Below are positions 25,201-33,007 of a stretch of 64,000 bases of DNA, in pieces (positions within the stretch are counted from its first letter, which is position 1; the number at the start of each line of letters is the position of its first letter). The position numbers and the translations under genes are program-made. The stretch is from DASTFP01 sp963816855 (lineage in GTDB: Bacteria; Verrucomicrobiota; Verrucomicrobiia; Chthoniobacterales; Terrimicrobiaceae): assembly GCA_963816855.1 (NCBI GenBank), contig CAWFMA010000020.1:60560-124559 (forward strand), given 5' to 3'. Below the pieces are notes generated by a model. It made no database searches. It was not told the origin of the DNA and was given only the letters and a program-made list of their open reading frames with translations.

Positions 25201-25665
25201 TCAGGAATTAAGGATTTTTTTTCGCAAACGAATAGTGATGCGCTTGAGCTTGGCATCGTCGGGCGGACTCCAGGTCATTATGTCCGGGTCCTCCTTGAAA
25301 GCATTGTGCACGATATAGCGGTCGTAGGAATTGAGCGGCTCCGTCTGAAGCGGTCGTCCGGTCCCCTTGACCGCCTCGGCTAGATGGACAACTTTCGCGA
25401 TGAGCGCATCGTCCCGCATAGCGCGATGGTGATCAACGTCCACCACCACGCGGGCGGCCTTGGGATTTCTTGCCTGTAGAATCCGGTTGAGCAGGAACTG
25501 CAGATCGTCGAGCGTCTGTTCGCGGCGCCCGATAAGGCGGTCCGCTTCGTGGGTGAAGATCTGCAGGACCTTATGCCCATCGCGTTCCTGCTCTTCGATT
25601 TCGAAGACGAAACCAAGATAGCCGAGCATCGTATCGAGGATGTCGCGTGGGGAAAGATTGCTCAT
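25201..25665 (-). CDS. khpB: Jag/KhpB-like KH-R3H RNA-binding protein
   Basis: A 154-residue cytoplasmic RNA-binding protein. The KH domain contains LIGRREQTLDDLQFLLNRI (about 43-61) and the R3H domain contains EPLNSYDRYIVHNAFKED (about 108-125). The N-terminal Jag_N domain of Gram-positive homologues is absent, as is common outside Firmicutes. KhpB binds small RNAs and mRNAs and influences cell division and elongation in some bacteria. The start overlaps the yidC stop by 4 bp; this neighbourhood is the usual one. Confidence 0.9.
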   Translation of the reverse strand: MSNLSPRDILDTMLGYLGFVFEIEEQERDGHKVLQIFTHEADRLIGRREQTLDDLQFLLNRILQARNPKAARVVVDVDHHRAMRDDALIAKVVHLAEAVKGTGRPLQTEPLNSYDRYIVHNAFKEDPDIMTWSPPDDAKLKRITIRLRKKILNS

Positions 25666-27383
25666 GAAGCCGCTCGTCTTTTTCGTTTCTTTACGATGGC
25701 CGCCTCCCGCTTGGCGACGACGCTCTTTTTCTCGAGGGTGGGAAGCGGTTTATTGCGCGTAAGGTACAGCTGAACGATAGAGAAAAGATTCTGGGTTGTC
25801 CAATAGAGCGCGAGCCCGCTGGCGTAGTTGTAGCAAAAAACCAGGAAGATCACTGGCATGAAGTAAAAGATCCTTTGCTGCATCGCGTCGCCGCTTTTCG
25901 GCGATATGGCCATCTGCCAAATCATCGAACCGGCCATGACGATCGGCAGCACGTTGACCGGAAATCCCCCGATCCGGAAAACCGTGTCGGGCTGTGAGAG
26001 GTCCTGCACCCAAAGAAAGGAACTGTTGCGAAGCTCGATGGCGCTGCCGAGCATGGCGTAGAATCCGAAGAAAATCGGAATCTGGATCAGCATCGGCACG
26101 CAACCGCTGAACGGATTGACTCCGTACTCGCGGTAGAGCTTCATCACCTCCTCGTTCATTTTCTGAGGATCGTCCTTGTACTTCTCGCGCAGTTCCGTCA
26201 TCTTCGGCGTAAGGAGCGACATCTTCCTCAATTGATTCGTCGCTCGGTTCTGGATCGGCCAGAGAAGTGTTTTGATGATGATGGTGAGGATGATTATTGC
26301 CGCCGCGTAGCTGTGAAAGACCCCGTTGAGCTTGTTCATCGTCCAGAGCAGGAACTCGCTGACGAAGCCGAACATTCCAAAATTCATCACCGCCTCCTGA
26401 CCCCTGCCCAACTTGCGGAGCTGGGAAAGATCCTTCGGCCCGGCATAGATTTCGAAGGATTCCTCCAAGCTTTGTCCTGGGGTGAGTTGGAATCCCGGCA
26501 TGCCTACGGCACCCTGAATGCCATAGACGGGAACCTCGTTAAGCCTGCGCGTGTCAAAGCGCGTCGCCGCGGCGGAGGTGCCTTTCGTCTTCTCGGCGGT
26601 CACGATGGTGCAGAAATACTGGCTCGCCACGCCCGCCCAGACGACGTCCTCTCTCGCTTCCTGATAGAGGGCGCGCGCTTCGCGCATTTGGATTCCCAAC
26701 AAAGGCATTGAGCTGGCGTTGAACCAGTTCACGTCAATGCTCACAAACTTGGTCCCATGCATCCAATCGAATTTGGTATACATCGGCAAATCGTTGCGAT
26801 GAATGGGGGCCGCTCCGCCGGTGCTGACGAAATAACCCTTTCGCTGCAGGTCGCTGTTTCCGCCGTTCCGAAAGATGAGTTGCATTCGAACGACGTAAGT
26901 GCCGTCCTTGGCCCCGCTCTGCGGCACGACGAAGCGCTTCGTGATCTCCAAGCCGTCGGGGTCCCTTTTCGTGAAGACGGCCTGGCCCGTCTCCGGGTCC
27001 GCTTGCATGGTAAAGCCGCCCCAGGCCTCAGCGGGTATCTCTCCCACCGCGCCGATGGGCATTGTGCGGCTGCCGTTCAGGGAGATCGCCTGCTTGTTTT
27101 CGCCGAGATGCAGAAGCAGCACGGCCCGTTCGATACCGCCCTTGTCGTTGCTGAAGACGTATTCGGCGTTGGGACTATGGAGGGTTTGACTTTGGGCCTC
27201 GAGGGCCGAGGACTCCTCCTTCGGCGGCGGCGTCAGCGCCGGCGCGACAGAAGGCGAAGGGCTGGCGGGGGCCTTCGCCGAAACGGCAGGAGGCTTCCGG
27301 CTGTAAGTCTTGACGTAGAACCACTGCCAGGCGGCGAGCCCAAGAACTGAGAGGATGACTGCGATCCAGGCCTTGCGATCCAT
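25662..27383 (-). CDS. yidC: Membrane protein insertase YidC
   Basis: A 573-residue protein with an N-terminal transmembrane segment (WIAVILSVLGLAAWQWFYV), a large periplasmic beta-sandwich domain (about 65-330) as in Gram-negative YidC, and the conserved five-helix insertase core (about 350-550). The core includes LLWPIQNRATNQLRKM, the cytoplasmic loop LREKYKDDPQKMNEEVMKLY and NPFSGCVPMLIQIPIFFGFY. A basic C-terminal tail (KKRKRRAAS) can bind ribosomes. The gene overlaps jag and starts 1 bp after yidD. Confidence 0.97.
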   Translation of the reverse strand: MDRKAWIAVILSVLGLAAWQWFYVKTYSRKPPAVSAKAPASPSPSVAPALTPPPKEESSALEAQSQTLHSPNAEYVFSNDKGGIERAVLLLHLGENKQAISLNGSRTMPIGAVGEIPAEAWGGFTMQADPETGQAVFTKRDPDGLEITKRFVVPQSGAKDGTYVVRMQLIFRNGGNSDLQRKGYFVSTGGAAPIHRNDLPMYTKFDWMHGTKFVSIDVNWFNASSMPLLGIQMREARALYQEAREDVVWAGVASQYFCTIVTAEKTKGTSAAATRFDTRRLNEVPVYGIQGAVGMPGFQLTPGQSLEESFEIYAGPKDLSQLRKLGRGQEAVMNFGMFGFVSEFLLWTMNKLNGVFHSYAAAIIILTIIIKTLLWPIQNRATNQLRKMSLLTPKMTELREKYKDDPQKMNEEVMKLYREYGVNPFSGCVPMLIQIPIFFGFYAMLGSAIELRNSSFLWVQDLSQPDTVFRIGGFPVNVLPIVMAGSMIWQMAISPKSGDAMQQRIFYFMPVIFLVFCYNYASGLALYWTTQNLFSIVQLYLTRNKPLPTLEKKSVVAKREAAIVKKRKRRAAS

Positions 27384-27384
27384 G

Positions 27385-27636
27385 CTAATGGCGACAATTC
27401 AGCGTTTCCGGAACAGGGTCGAACCCGCTACCGCCCCACGGATGACAGCGGCCGAGCCGCTTGATTCCGAGAAGCAGCCCGCGCGCAGCTCCGTGCCGCT
27501 TCACCGCTTCCAGGCAATACTCCGAACAGCTCGGCTCGAACCGGCATCCGCACCCCCCTCCGCACATGGCGCGCAAAGCGGGGGATATCACCCATCGATA
27601 GACACGGATCAAAAAAATCAACAAGGCGCTCGTCAT
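27385..27636 (-). CDS. yidD: Membrane protein insertion efficiency factor YidD
   Basis: An 83-residue protein. The family signature CRFEPSCSEYCLEAVKRHG and the end GCHP-like motif (RCHPWGGSGFDPVP) are complete, preceded by an amphipathic membrane-associated N-terminal helix (LLIFLIRVYRWVISPAL). YidD assists YidC-dependent insertion at the inner membrane. It lies in the canonical rnpA-yidD-yidC order. A Cys/Gly-rich CGGGCGC insertion precedes the signature. Confidence 0.95.
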   Translation of the reverse strand: MTSALLIFLIRVYRWVISPALRAMCGGGCGCRFEPSCSEYCLEAVKRHGAARGLLLGIKRLGRCHPWGGSGFDPVPETLNCRH

Positions 27637-27711
27637 GTTCGCGTTGCCGAAGGCCGTGACCGCACACGAACGCCGCTCATTTTTGCCCAGACTGTCTGCG
27701 TGTCATGTTGT

Positions 27712-28107
27712 TCATCGAGAGCCGGACAAAATAGAAAGGCGCCGCGCGAGAAGCAACCATTCCTCGCGCAATTCACAGAAAGAGGCCTCCGCTGCCGCGC
27801 TTTTAGCGGTCGCGACTACCAGCCAGCCCGGAACAACCATCGCGCGGTGCAACCTACAAATCTCACGGAGTATTCGCCGTACCCGATTCCGAACCACCGC
27901 GCCGCCAAGCCGACGCGAAGTGATGAGCCCAAACCTGGCCATCTCCCCGGCCGATCCGGGCGCCGCGGTCAATCGCAATAGGCGGCCTTGCACCGAGCGC
28001 CCTTCGGCGCGCACATACGCAAACTCTCGGCCAAGGCGGACGCGCGCCCGTCGCGGAAACCGGAATCTTTCAGGCTTCGGTATGCCGGGCGTAGGGGATT
28101 TCGACAC
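27712..28107 (-). CDS. rnpA: Ribonuclease P protein component
   Basis: The protein subunit of RNase P, which matures tRNA 5' ends. Conserved parts are FRFPRRARVRLGREFAYVR at the N-terminus and the RNR signature in RLGGAVVRNRVRRILREICR. I start at GTG 28105-28107, giving 131 residues and a 38-bp overlap with rpmH. No start codon lies between this GTG and the conserved domain, and the open frame runs on to 28161 within rpmH. Such overlap is known from Thermus. Confidence 0.88.
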   Translation of the reverse strand: MSKSPTPGIPKPERFRFPRRARVRLGREFAYVRAEGRSVQGRLLRLTAAPGSAGEMARFGLITSRRLGGAVVRNRVRRILREICRLHRAMVVPGWLVVATAKSAAAEASFCELREEWLLLARRLSILSGSR

Positions 28108-28243
28108 CCTTGGGCAGCAGGCGTTTGCGGCCGCGCTGGCGGCGGCGGCTGAGAATTGCACGCCCGCCCTTGGTCTTCATTCGGGCGCGAAAGCCGAACT
28201 GTCGCTTTCTCGTGCGCTTGCTTGGTTGATAGGTGCGTTTCAT
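28070..28243 (-). CDS. rpmH: 50S ribosomal protein L34
   Basis: A 57-residue very basic protein: MKRTYQPSKRTRKRQFGFRA is followed by RMKTKGGRAILSRRRQRGRK, the L34 consensus. It continues about ten residues longer than usual (LLPKGVEIPYARHTEA), and this tail is where the rnpA start overlaps. It is the first gene of the minus-strand run toward rnpA, yidD, yidC and jag. Between it and the sigma-factor gene, a short hairpin (TTCCCGG/CCGGGAA, 28308-28325) is the only structure seen. Confidence 0.96.
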   Translation of the reverse strand: MKRTYQPSKRTRKRQFGFRARMKTKGGRAILSRRRQRGRKRLLPKGVEIPYARHTEA

Positions 28244-28419
28244 AAATCTGAGCGAATGGGCTACGCACGATACGCAATGCCCTTGTCACGTCAATGCGCT
28301 AAAATGCTTCCCGGGGAGCCGGGAAACCGGCCGTGGTTCCCGCGCCAAGTGACAGCCCCAACAATGGAACTCTCCGGCGTTTCTGTCCTATTGTCAGAAG
28401 GGATCGGTTACCGAAGGGC

Positions 28420-29082
28420 CTACTTTCGAAGCACCTCGACGCTTTGACAAAGTTCGATAAAGTCGTTCCAGCGAAGTTCCAAGTAAGGGTCCGTCTCCTT
28501 CACCTCCTGCAATGTCAGTTTGGCGATCTTTTCCTCGGTGCGTTTGATGTGGCGGCTCACGCGGCTTTCATGCCACTTCCAGAGACTGGCAACCTCCCTT
28601 TGGGTGACCCCGTGGATATGCACAAGTTGGAGCAGTATCAATTCCTCCACGTCGCAGGCCGTGAGCGCCCGGCGCAAAGCGGGCCCCAGAATTTCGACAA
28701 TCGACGAATCGGATTGCGCGGCGCGGCTCGGCGGCTGCGACTCTTCGGTCTCAATCGCCAGCCGCTCCATCGCCCGCGCATGCTGCGTTTCACGCCTCTT
28801 GAGCGAAATCCAGCGATTCACGGAAATTGCCGTCAGCCACGATTTCAACGCGGACTTCCCGTTGAAGACGTGAAAAAGAGGGCGCGGACCCGTCAGACAG
28901 TCCGCCCAGAGCTGGGCGACGATTTCATCGATTTCATCCTTCGACGCGCCGTAAGAGGCAAGGACCTTGCTTAAAAATGGCGTCAGTCCCCTCTTGAGCT
29001 CGCTGATGGCCTCTTCGTTCCCCTCGAGGCATTTTTGCACCACATCGACGTCAGCAAGGACGGGCGCCTCTTCAATACTCAT
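28420..29082 (-). CDS. ECF-like sigma-70 family RNA polymerase sigma factor
   Basis: A 220-residue protein. Region 2 is seen around DEIDEIVAQLWADCLTGPRP and FNGKSALKSWLTAISVNRWI. Region 4 HTH lies near LLQLVHIHGVTQREVASLWK and RVSRHIKRTEEKI. The linker is long for an ECF factor, and a roughly 30-residue C-terminal extension follows region 4. No classical anti-sigma gene (zinc-binding HxxxCxxC) adjoins it. The small divergent frame at 29193 is a possible partner. Target genes are unknown. Confidence 0.85.
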   Translation of the reverse strand: MSIEEAPVLADVDVVQKCLEGNEEAISELKRGLTPFLSKVLASYGASKDEIDEIVAQLWADCLTGPRPLFHVFNGKSALKSWLTAISVNRWISLKRRETQHARAMERLAIETEESQPPSRAAQSDSSIVEILGPALRRALTACDVEELILLQLVHIHGVTQREVASLWKWHESRVSRHIKRTEEKIAKLTLQEVKETDPYLELRWNDFIELCQSVEVLRK

Positions 29083-29192
29083 TTCTGCTATCTAACGGAA
29101 TGCCTCGTCGGAAACACAAGGGAAAAACAATAAAATTCGCCACATGGTGACAATTTCTTTACAAGCCATGGAAGTCGAAGCGTAATGAGTAC

Positions 29193-29510
29193 ATGCGTGC
29201 CGAATTCAATGTTCTATTTCGGTTTCTCGAGCTCACTGAAGGTGAGGTGCAAGGCCGCCAGTCCGCACGCCCTCCACAACACGTGGAGAAACTGCTACGG
29301 GCTTTGCTATCGGGCGAACTCGATGCGGGAAAGCGGGTGGAGCTTTGCGAGGTGCTGCGCGACCAGCCAGGCTGGTTGACGTGGTTTGCCGAGCAGATCA
29401 AACACCGTCGAAAACCCCAGGCTCTTCGCAGTCGTGATTGCCACGTCGGTGAAACACCACTACCCACTGACCAAGGCCAGCCTCCTGGCGGGCAAACATA
29501 CGCTCATTGA
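29193..29510 (+). CDS. Small protein of unknown function, C-terminus fused to a duplicated fragment
   Basis: The first 78 residues (MRAEFNVLFRFLELTEGEVQ..., LLRALLSGELDAGKRVELCE) look like a genuine helical protein divergent from the sigma factor by 110 bp. 'LLSGELD' followed by a helix ending in a Trp-rich segment recalls anti-sigma-like proteins, but zinc ligands are lacking, so this is inference. From 29427 the frame enters a 108-bp copy of the Gfo/Idh gene read out of frame, giving an artificial Pro/Gly-rich tail. The natural C-terminus is therefore probably lost. Confidence 0.45.
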   Translation: MRAEFNVLFRFLELTEGEVQGRQSARPPQHVEKLLRALLSGELDAGKRVELCEVLRDQPGWLTWFAEQIKHRRKPQALRSRDCHVGETPLPTDQGQPPGGQTYAH

Positions 29511-29534
29511 GAAGCCGATGGCTTCAAGTTCGGA
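29427..29534 (+). repeat. 108-bp duplicate of an internal Gfo/Idh gene segment (copy 1)
   Basis: This stretch matches 35072-35179 in direct orientation with 106 of 108 identities. The differences are C/T at 29457 and A/G at 29470. It encodes the segment from VVIATSVKHHYPL to EKPMASSS of the oxidoreductase, but here it has no gene around it. It forms the end of the subtilase reading frame on the minus strand and of the small frame on the plus strand. Confidence 0.9.
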
Positions 29535-30319
29535 GGATAGAAAGGCTGCCTTTCACCTTTCGAACCGTCCCTTAATCCCTCCATGCCCTCTCCGGCCAAT
29601 CTGCGGAGAAGGGATTTCGCCAAAAAAGGGTCCACGTCAGGGTAAATCGATATTAACCTAGCGAGCATTCCGGAGAGCCAGGCCGCCGCAAAACTGCTTC
29701 CGGTCATCACTCGATGGCCGCCTTGCTTCCAAGGAACCCGGATCCCGGCGGCCGGGGCGGCGAATTCCACGATACGACCCGGCAAGTGGCGTAGCCCCCC
29801 CTCGTTGGAAAGGGCGCAATCGACCCCCAGCACACTGGAGAGATGGGCTGGCCATTCAGAGACGTCGGCACTTCCGGAGGCTGCGACAACATGGATGCCC
29901 GAGAGAAGAGCGCTGTCCACCCATTCCTTGTAGAGGGGAAGATGCCCGGAGATGCCGCAGCCAAAACTGCAGTTCAGCACTTGGTAGCCAAGCGCAATGC
30001 AGCGCCTGGCGGCGACAGACACCTGGGCGGTACGGGCGCTCAGGCTCGATCCGAGAACCCGGAAACTTCCTATTTCGGCTTTCGGAGCGAGCTTCCAGAT
30101 GATCCCCGCGACCGCGGTGCCGTGCCCATACAGATCCTCGCCACTGCCGGGCTGGAAGTTCCCGTTGGCCTCTGACACGAGGTCATCATGGAGATGCCGG
30201 CCAGAAAAGTAAGGATGGGACGTTTCAATTCCCGAGTCGAGAACTGCCACTCGGACTCCCCTCCCGTCTCCCCGTTCCATGGCTTCGGCCGCCTGCGCCG
30301 GGCTGATCCACGCTCTCAT
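29504..30319 (-). CDS. Cytosolic subtilisin-like serine protease (S8)
   Basis: A 271-residue protease. The catalytic triad is complete: Asp28 (VAVLDSG), His66 (YGHGTAVAG) and Ser209 (MTGSSFAAAW, the GTS motif as GSS). The oxyanion region is AASGSADV. There is no signal peptide or propeptide, so it probably acts in the cytoplasm. Residues from about 261 on (YPPNLKPSASQ) are encoded by the duplicated 108-bp fragment, so the true end may be lost, though the catalytic domain is intact. Its start overlaps the GAF gene by 4 bp, and the two are translationally coupled. Confidence 0.88.
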   Translation of the reverse strand: MRAWISPAQAAEAMERGDGRGVRVAVLDSGIETSHPYFSGRHLHDDLVSEANGNFQPGSGEDLYGHGTAVAGIIWKLAPKAEIGSFRVLGSSLSARTAQVSVAARRCIALGYQVLNCSFGCGISGHLPLYKEWVDSALLSGIHVVAASGSADVSEWPAHLSSVLGVDCALSNEGGLRHLPGRIVEFAAPAAGIRVPWKQGGHRVMTGSSFAAAWLSGMLARLISIYPDVDPFLAKSLLRRLAGEGMEGLRDGSKGERQPFYPPNLKPSASQ

Positions 30320-30816
30320 GCGGCCTGAACGAGTCTCTCCACTTCGCGAACGGCTTCAGTAACAACCGCGAGATCCGCCGCCGAAAACGGCGGGGGTTCA
30401 GGAGCCCCCGAATCCACAGGCTTCAATCGCACGCAGGAAATTCCGCCATGAACGGCATCCGCAAACCGCAGCGGGACGGCAATCATCGCGCAAGTCAGCA
30501 CCCCGAGGCGCCGATCCAGCGTCGGATCTTGTTGGGCATTCTGGTAGACAGCATTCTCACAAATTCCCTGCTCGGTCACACAAATCAGGCTCATGAGTCC
30601 CGCTGTCAACGGCTGACGGTGGGCACCGATGAAGCGTTCCCCATATGGCCCCGAGCTCCACACCGGGACGAGAGCTTCTTCCTTTTCATCCAAAAGCCAG
30701 ATAGTACCCTCGTCTGCTCCGACGGCACTAAACGCCTTTGTCAGCACGCCGGCAATGCTCTGCGTGCACTGAAGGTGATGCAGATCCAAAAGGGCCGCTA
30801 TAACGGACTGAGTCAA
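30316..30816 (-). CDS. GAF-domain protein
   Basis: A 166-residue single-domain GAF protein. Residues about 22-150 show the pattern: helix, AVGADEGTIWLLDEKEEALV, GLMSLICVTEQGICENAV, a D-x3-D segment (QDPTLDRRLG) and a final GGISCVRLKP strand with helix. GAF domains bind small ligands such as cyclic nucleotides, nitric oxide or tetrapyrroles; the ligand here is unknown. It is translated just before the subtilase (4-bp overlap), so a ligand-sensing role over the protease is a reasonable inference. Confidence 0.8.
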   Translation of the reverse strand: MTQSVIAALLDLHHLQCTQSIAGVLTKAFSAVGADEGTIWLLDEKEEALVPVWSSGPYGERFIGAHRQPLTAGLMSLICVTEQGICENAVYQNAQQDPTLDRRLGVLTCAMIAVPLRFADAVHGGISCVRLKPVDSGAPEPPPFSAADLAVVTEAVREVERLVQAA

Positions 30817-31507
30817 TGTAAGAGGTGGCGTCGTCTCCAGGATTCTTCTATCGAAATATCCGGCTCATTGTCTACGTTGAAAAACCGTCTCGTTGGCTCG
30901 CGAAACCCGCGAAAAATCAGGAAACGCTACCCAGGAAGTGGAAAGTCGGCGAAACCAAGGCTCGATCCAATCACGGACTGCTGCCGTCACGGGTAACGCG
31001 TCTCAAGGCTTTCTTACTGTCGCCCAACGAATTATGGATCTTTCCTCTTGACGGAGGTTGCTCTCTTCCGCGGACGGCGCGAGCCTTCCGGGCGCCCATG
31101 CAAGCCGGAATCCCTCATTCTTTGATCTTTGACAGACTCTTGAAGTGCGCTTGGAAGAGTTGGCCGACGGCGGAGAAATCGATACAGGAGAGCGCCAAAC
31201 TCCTCTGTTTCTTTCAAGAAATACGTTCGCGTCGATCCGTTCGTTCAGCCAAGTAACAGGATTTGAACGAGTTACGCACCGATGCGAGAAGAATACCGAG
31301 GGTCGGAAATCGCCCCAAGCTTGCGCACGGAATGGCACATTTTCCGCTTGTCACGCGAGATTATTCACAAGGATCCGCAAATTCTGACATTTGGCGCGTA
31401 GCTAACCTGTGGGAGAAATCGCCACGCTCCAGAATCTCAGGCGTCAGGTTCACTGCCGCAGGGCCTTTGCGCTCTCGAGCCATTTAAGCGATTAGTCAGG
31501 CCGAATC
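30817..31507. other. Intergenic region upstream of the GAF and LytTR genes
   Basis: About 690 bp between two divergent transcription units. Open frames here have no codon structure or motif I can support. It should hold the promoters of the GAF-subtilase pair and of the first LytTR gene. No clear operator, repeat or RNA gene was identified. Confidence 0.4.
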
Positions 31508-32002
31508 ATGAAAGTAAGCGAAAACCGCCATGCTTCTGGGAGACGCTTGCCGACCAATCAACGTCGCCTCCGGGGGGCGGAAAAGCCTCCCTCCGTGGCG
31601 GATCGGGGCACGGGCTGCCCGCGGGGTTGCAAAACAACTGATCCGGGAAGTGAAGACAATTGCGCCTTGGGACTCGATGACTTCATTTTCCTGAGCGACG
31701 GCAACAGCTGCCGGCTGATCCGGACATCGGACATCTGGTTTCTCGAATCCGCCGGAGAGCAGACACGCGTCCACGTGGCTGATGGTAATGTTCTCACCAA
31801 GCGTCCCCTCCACGACTGCGAAAAGAGGCTCGACCGTGCCACTTTCTTTCGCGCCACGCGCGATTATGTCATCAACCTGACTCACGTGAAGCAAACGCGC
31901 TTGCTCGACGCCTCGCGCGTTCTCTTCGTTCTTCCAACCGGACAAGAAGTCATCGTTTCCGGCCCGCAGAACGCTCTCTTCCGCAAGATGCGGGCCCTCT
32001 GA
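31508..32002 (+). CDS. LytTR-type DNA-binding regulator 1
   Basis: A 164-residue protein with a variable basic N-terminus (1-55) and a LytTR DNA-binding domain (about 58-160). Pattern pieces are IWFLESAGEQTRVHV, TKRPLHDCEKRLDRATFFRA, TRDYVINLTHVKQTRLLD and a C-terminal FRKMRAL. There is no receiver or membrane domain. It is paralogous to the gene at 32519 (shared RPLxDCEKRLDRxxFFRAxRD). Its location ahead of the polysaccharide island suggests local control, an inference from position. Confidence 0.85.
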   Translation: MKVSENRHASGRRLPTNQRRLRGAEKPPSVADRGTGCPRGCKTTDPGSEDNCALGLDDFIFLSDGNSCRLIRTSDIWFLESAGEQTRVHVADGNVLTKRPLHDCEKRLDRATFFRATRDYVINLTHVKQTRLLDASRVLFVLPTGQEVIVSGPQNALFRKMRAL

Positions 32003-32235
32003 GCGCCTTTGTCTGCAAGCCGCAGTCGCCTCTGCGTATAAGGAGTGGAGGCAGTTACGGCCAACAACCAACTGCTTCCGGCGCGCTCGTCTTCCAGGCC
32101 GAAAAGAGGCCAAGATGAAGCGCGGACCCATTGGAGCGTTGGCCTTGACCAGCCCGACCCTTGGGTCGACGCAGAATCATGCAAACTCACTCAGAGCTAT
32201 CTCCGAAGAAAAGCTGCGCCAGAAATGAGCCCGGC

Positions 32236-32261
32236 GACCAAGGGCGGCAGCTTGTTCGAAT
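32236..32261 (+). promoter_or_regulatory. 26-bp conserved element with ops-like core, copy A
   Basis: The 26 bases starting GACCAAGGGCGGCAGCTTGT and ending TCGAAT occur again at 41913-41938 with a single mismatch. The core GGCGGCAGCTTG resembles the ops/JUMPstart core GGCGGTAGCGTG (two differences here, one in the other copy). It lies in the 516-bp gap between the two LytTR genes, which otherwise shows no gene. Confidence 0.5.
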
Positions 32262-32518
32262 GGAGGCGACCGCTTGCCAGACGTTAAAACCCTTGACCGA
32301 ACCCTTTGCCCGTCAATCACATTTCATTTTGCGCAACACCAAACTTCGCATTAGCGTCGGCCCGTGTTTGAAAATTGGGCCAACGAAACGATTCCTCCCC
32401 CGCGCTGAAGATTTTCGCGATCCGACCGGCAGCACCAAGCTTCCGAGTCCATCGGCAAGCCAACACCATCTGTATCTCTACTCGGCATTTGACTCTGCCG
32501 ATAGGCTTTTATAACGCC

Positions 32519-33007
32519 ATGAAGGCGAAAAATGATCGAAAAGGTTTCAGCTCTACCGAAGAGCTGCCCAATCCTGCAGAAAGCGGGACGCGGGTCGACG
32601 TGAACGCGGAACAAATGGGCGTTCAACCCGACGGAGGGGAAGTTCTTTACGAGCTCAACGGCGACCAACCGTTGAAAAATGACGACTTTGTCGTCCTGAC
32701 CGACAACATCAAGTGCTGTATCCTTCGCATGTCGGATCTTTTGCGCCTGGAAGCCGAGGGAAACTATAGCCGGGTTTACTGGATTGGCTCCTCGATGCTT
32801 ATCCGCCGGCCGCTTCGGGATTGTGAAAAAAGGCTCGACAGGTCCAAGTTTTTCCGCGCCAGGCGGGACTGCATCGTCAATCTCGAGCACGTCAAGCACA
32901 CCCGGATCGTCGACTTGATGCGCTACGTCTTCGTACTCCAGGACGGCACCGAGGTGACCCTTTCGCGCCGGCAAAGCCTTGTCCTTCGCAAGTCGCGCGC
33001 GCTCTAG
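32519..33007 (+). CDS. LytTR-type DNA-binding regulator 2
   Basis: A 162-residue paralogue of the gene at 31508. The variable N-terminus (MKAKNDRKGFSSTEELP) precedes a LytTR domain at about 58-162 with LLRLEAEGNYSRVYWIG, LIRRPLRDCEKRLDRSKFFR, ARRDCIVNLEHVKHTRIVD and the end LRKSRAL. I chose the internal ATG because the 48 residues upstream lack a recognisable pattern and overlap the intergenic repeat region. Only a weak AGG precedes the ATG. There is no receiver domain, so regulation of its activity is unclear. Confidence 0.82.
   Translation: MKAKNDRKGFSSTEELPNPAESGTRVDVNAEQMGVQPDGGEVLYELNGDQPLKNDDFVVLTDNIKCCILRMSDLLRLEAEGNYSRVYWIGSSMLIRRPLRDCEKRLDRSKFFRARRDCIVNLEHVKHTRIVDLMRYVFVLQDGTEVTLSRRQSLVLRKSRAL

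Noticed and set aside
29427..29534. An insertion sequence remnant
   Set aside because: The segment is coding sequence of the Gfo/Idh gene, with no terminal inverted repeats, target duplication or transposase.
31250..31290. A tRNA-like T-arm (GATTTGAAC) on the minus strand
   Set aside because: The T-stem has mismatches, and no acceptor, D-arm or anticodon arm can be paired around it.
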